Shown here: piece after piece, positions 62,774 to 64,000 of the stretch
Layout of the letters: each line of letters opens with the position of its first letter
Numbering within the stretch: the stretch's first letter is position 1
Origin: Actinomycetota bacterium
Lineage (GTDB): Bacteria; Actinomycetota; Acidimicrobiia; Acidimicrobiales; RAAP-2
Direction: 5' to 3'
NCBI GenBank assembly: GCA_021324045.1
Contig: JAJPJV010000029.1
Coordinates: 42,400-106,399 of the forward strand
Length of the DNA: 64,000 nucleotides
The notes under the pieces: generated by a model
Databases searched by the model: none
Seen by the model: the letters and a program-made list of their open reading frames with translations, nothing else
Told to the model about the DNA's origin: nothing
Program-made: the position numbers and the translations under genes

Positions 62774-64000
62774 GGCTCTACGCGACGAGTTGAGTTCGCC
62801 AGAGTGGTGTAAGAGGGGTAGCCCGACCTGAGAGTCCCCCCGACGCGACGGTCGCCGCCGCAATCCGGCACTTCGGAAATGAGCGGGGTGCCGGCGCGGC
62901 AATCGGCGTAGTCAGAGGGTCCGCGATCGAGTGGCGGAGCCCGCAACGCTGGAGTTGTTCGACGACTCTGGAGGAGGGGCCCCGTGGAGACCGACCCTAC
63001 GCTCGCGATCGAGTGGATGATCGGACTTTTCGACGTCCGCTCGCCGACGACGGAGCAGATGGCGAGGCGCTGATCCATATCGAGACGTCGCCGATTCCAC
63101 GGGGCTGTCCCAGCTTGCGGCGTGATCGCGTGGGTGAAGGATCGGGCCTCGTATCACGCTCGTCGACCTGCCCATGTTTGGGCGACCGGCTCGTCTGCTC
63201 TGGCACAAGCGCCGCCTTACCTGTCGGGATCCCGACTGCCCGAACGGCTCGTGGACCGAAGAGGACGCCCGCATCGCTGCTTTTCGCCAAGTGCTGACCG
63301 CCCGTGCGGCGCGCTGGGCCACCCTCCAGGTCGGTCACCATGCGCGCAGCGCGAAGGAGGTGGCGGGCGAGCTCGGCTGCGACTGGCACACCGTGAACCA
63401 CGCCGTCGTCGCCTCCGGAGAAGCCCTCTTGGAGAAAGGTCCGACCGCATCGGCGAGGTGAGCGCGCTGAGGCCCGACGAGGTCCTCATGGTGCGTGAGG
63501 GTCCCTATCACCGCCAGCACTTCACGACCCAGCTGCTCGACGGCGTCCCTGGCAGGAGAGCGCAGGTCCCATGGCGTGGCTCGCCGACAAGGGTCTTCGG
63601 TTCAAGAACCGCATCGAGTTCGGCACCCTCGACCTGTCGGGCCCCCACCGGGAGGTATTCGAGCTCATGACCCCGAAGGCCATCTTGGTCGCCGATCCCT
63701 TCCACGTGTGCCGGCACGCCAACACGAAGCTCGACGAGTGCCGCCGGCGCGTGCAGAACGAGACCATGGGCACAGAGACAGCAAGTCCGACCCGCTCGCT
63801 GCCGACGCCTGCACACGAAGGCCAAGGAGCGTCTCGAGGAGGCGGGCCACGAGAAGCTCACCGGCCTGCTGCGTGTCGGCGAGCCCCATGTCGGGCGCTC
63901 CGCGCTGGAGTGGGGGGCGTGACGGAGACCGGTAGCACTTCATAGGTATCCACCGGCGCGGCCAGGGGCCTCGCCATTCTTGCGGCAGTCACAGCTGCGA
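62774..64000 (+). mobile_element. Remnant of an ISL3-type insertion sequence (right end outside window)
   Basis: The stretch from GGCTCTACGCGACGAG (62774) onwards has no gene except the broken ISL3-type transposase. The left end is set by the start of non-terC sequence and is approximate. No matching inverted repeat is seen before the window edge, so the right end is probably beyond it. Confidence 0.45.
62984..63945 (+). pseudogene. ISL3-family transposase, multiply frameshifted
   Basis: Segments of one transposase appear in turn in different frames. They are a GTG-started N-terminal piece ending at 63073 and DGEALIHIETSPIPRGCPS with GVIAWVKDRAS. Then RLTCRDPDCPNGSWTEEDAR (zinc knuckle) is followed by the helix-turn-helix AKEVAGELGCDWHTVNHAVV. 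Later pieces are RIGEVSALRPDEVLMVREGP, KAILVADPFHVCRHANTKLD (a DDE-type catalytic Asp) and KERLEEAGHEKLTGLLRVG. At least five frame changes are needed, so the gene is dead or the local sequence is poor. Closest to ISL3-type transposases of actinobacteria. Confidence 0.82.

Overview
The window is 64 kb of high-GC, gene-dense DNA with many GTG starts and stop-start overlaps. It looks like a chromosome segment of an actinobacterium. Two blocks keep the gene order of Mycobacterium tuberculosis. One is the mannose/F420/sugar-nucleotide block (compare Rv3255-Rv3264, about 5.5-28 kb here). The other is the ppx-DUF501-ftsB-eno and mazG-mfd-pth-rplY-prs-glmU block (compare Rv1014-Rv1026, about 42.9-55.8 kb). 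The content is not that of a mycobacterium: there is an archaeal-type riboflavin synthase, a short GlmU and an FbiB without its nitroreductase domain. A deep-branching actinobacterial class such as Acidimicrobiia is plausible, but this is inference.

Layout. 0-5.5 kb: a MerR-TetR fusion regulator (cut by the left edge), an orphan D12 adenine methyltransferase, an amidase, a stand-alone Lon substrate-binding protein, archaeal-type riboflavin synthase and a secreted protein. 5.5-28 kb: envelope and glycan genes, namely a phosphosugar isomerase, a Trm112-like protein, phosphomannomutase, three large or medium membrane proteins, FtsH, DUF5719, GT2 and three GT4 glycosyltransferases, a GDP-sugar reductase, fbiA-fbiB for coenzyme F420, a sugar epimerase and a sugar-1-phosphate nucleotidyltransferase. 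28-36.3 kb: a BTAD regulator, a two-component system, a phosphodiester glycosidase and a complete ubiA-dprE1-dprE2 operon for decaprenyl-phosphoryl-arabinose. 36.3-46.5 kb: thioesterase, a decayed and an intact VapBC module beside an odd UAA-anticodon tRNA, an NlpC/P60 hydrolase, an aminotransferase, exopolyphosphatase, FtsB-like protein and enolase. 46.5-56.4 kb: FkbM methyltransferase and the housekeeping mazG-to-glmU operon. 56.4-64 kb: a molybdenum hydroxylase plus SDR operon with a strong palindromic operator, a diguanylate cyclase, TerC and a wrecked ISL3-type transposase.

How the parts fit. Phosphomannomutase, isomerase, nucleotidyltransferase, epimerase and reductase supply activated sugars. 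The GT4/GT2 enzymes and large membrane proteins are the likely consumers. Prs makes PRPP, which UbiA, DprE1 and DprE2 turn into decaprenyl-phosphoryl-arabinose, the donor for arabinan. Together these suggest an arabinose- and mannose-containing envelope polymer.

A recurrent signal is a TANNNT -10 element ending 6-8 nt before the start codon of at least nine genes. This is the geometry of leaderless transcription, and it was used here to choose several starts. The observations most worth following are the class-I-shaped tRNA with a UAA anticodon next to VapBC, the MerR-TetR fusion with operators flanking its promoter, the archaeal riboflavin synthase, the truncated GlmU, the alanine at the benzothiazinone-target position of DprE1 and the 31-bp operator in front of the SDR-hydroxylase operon.
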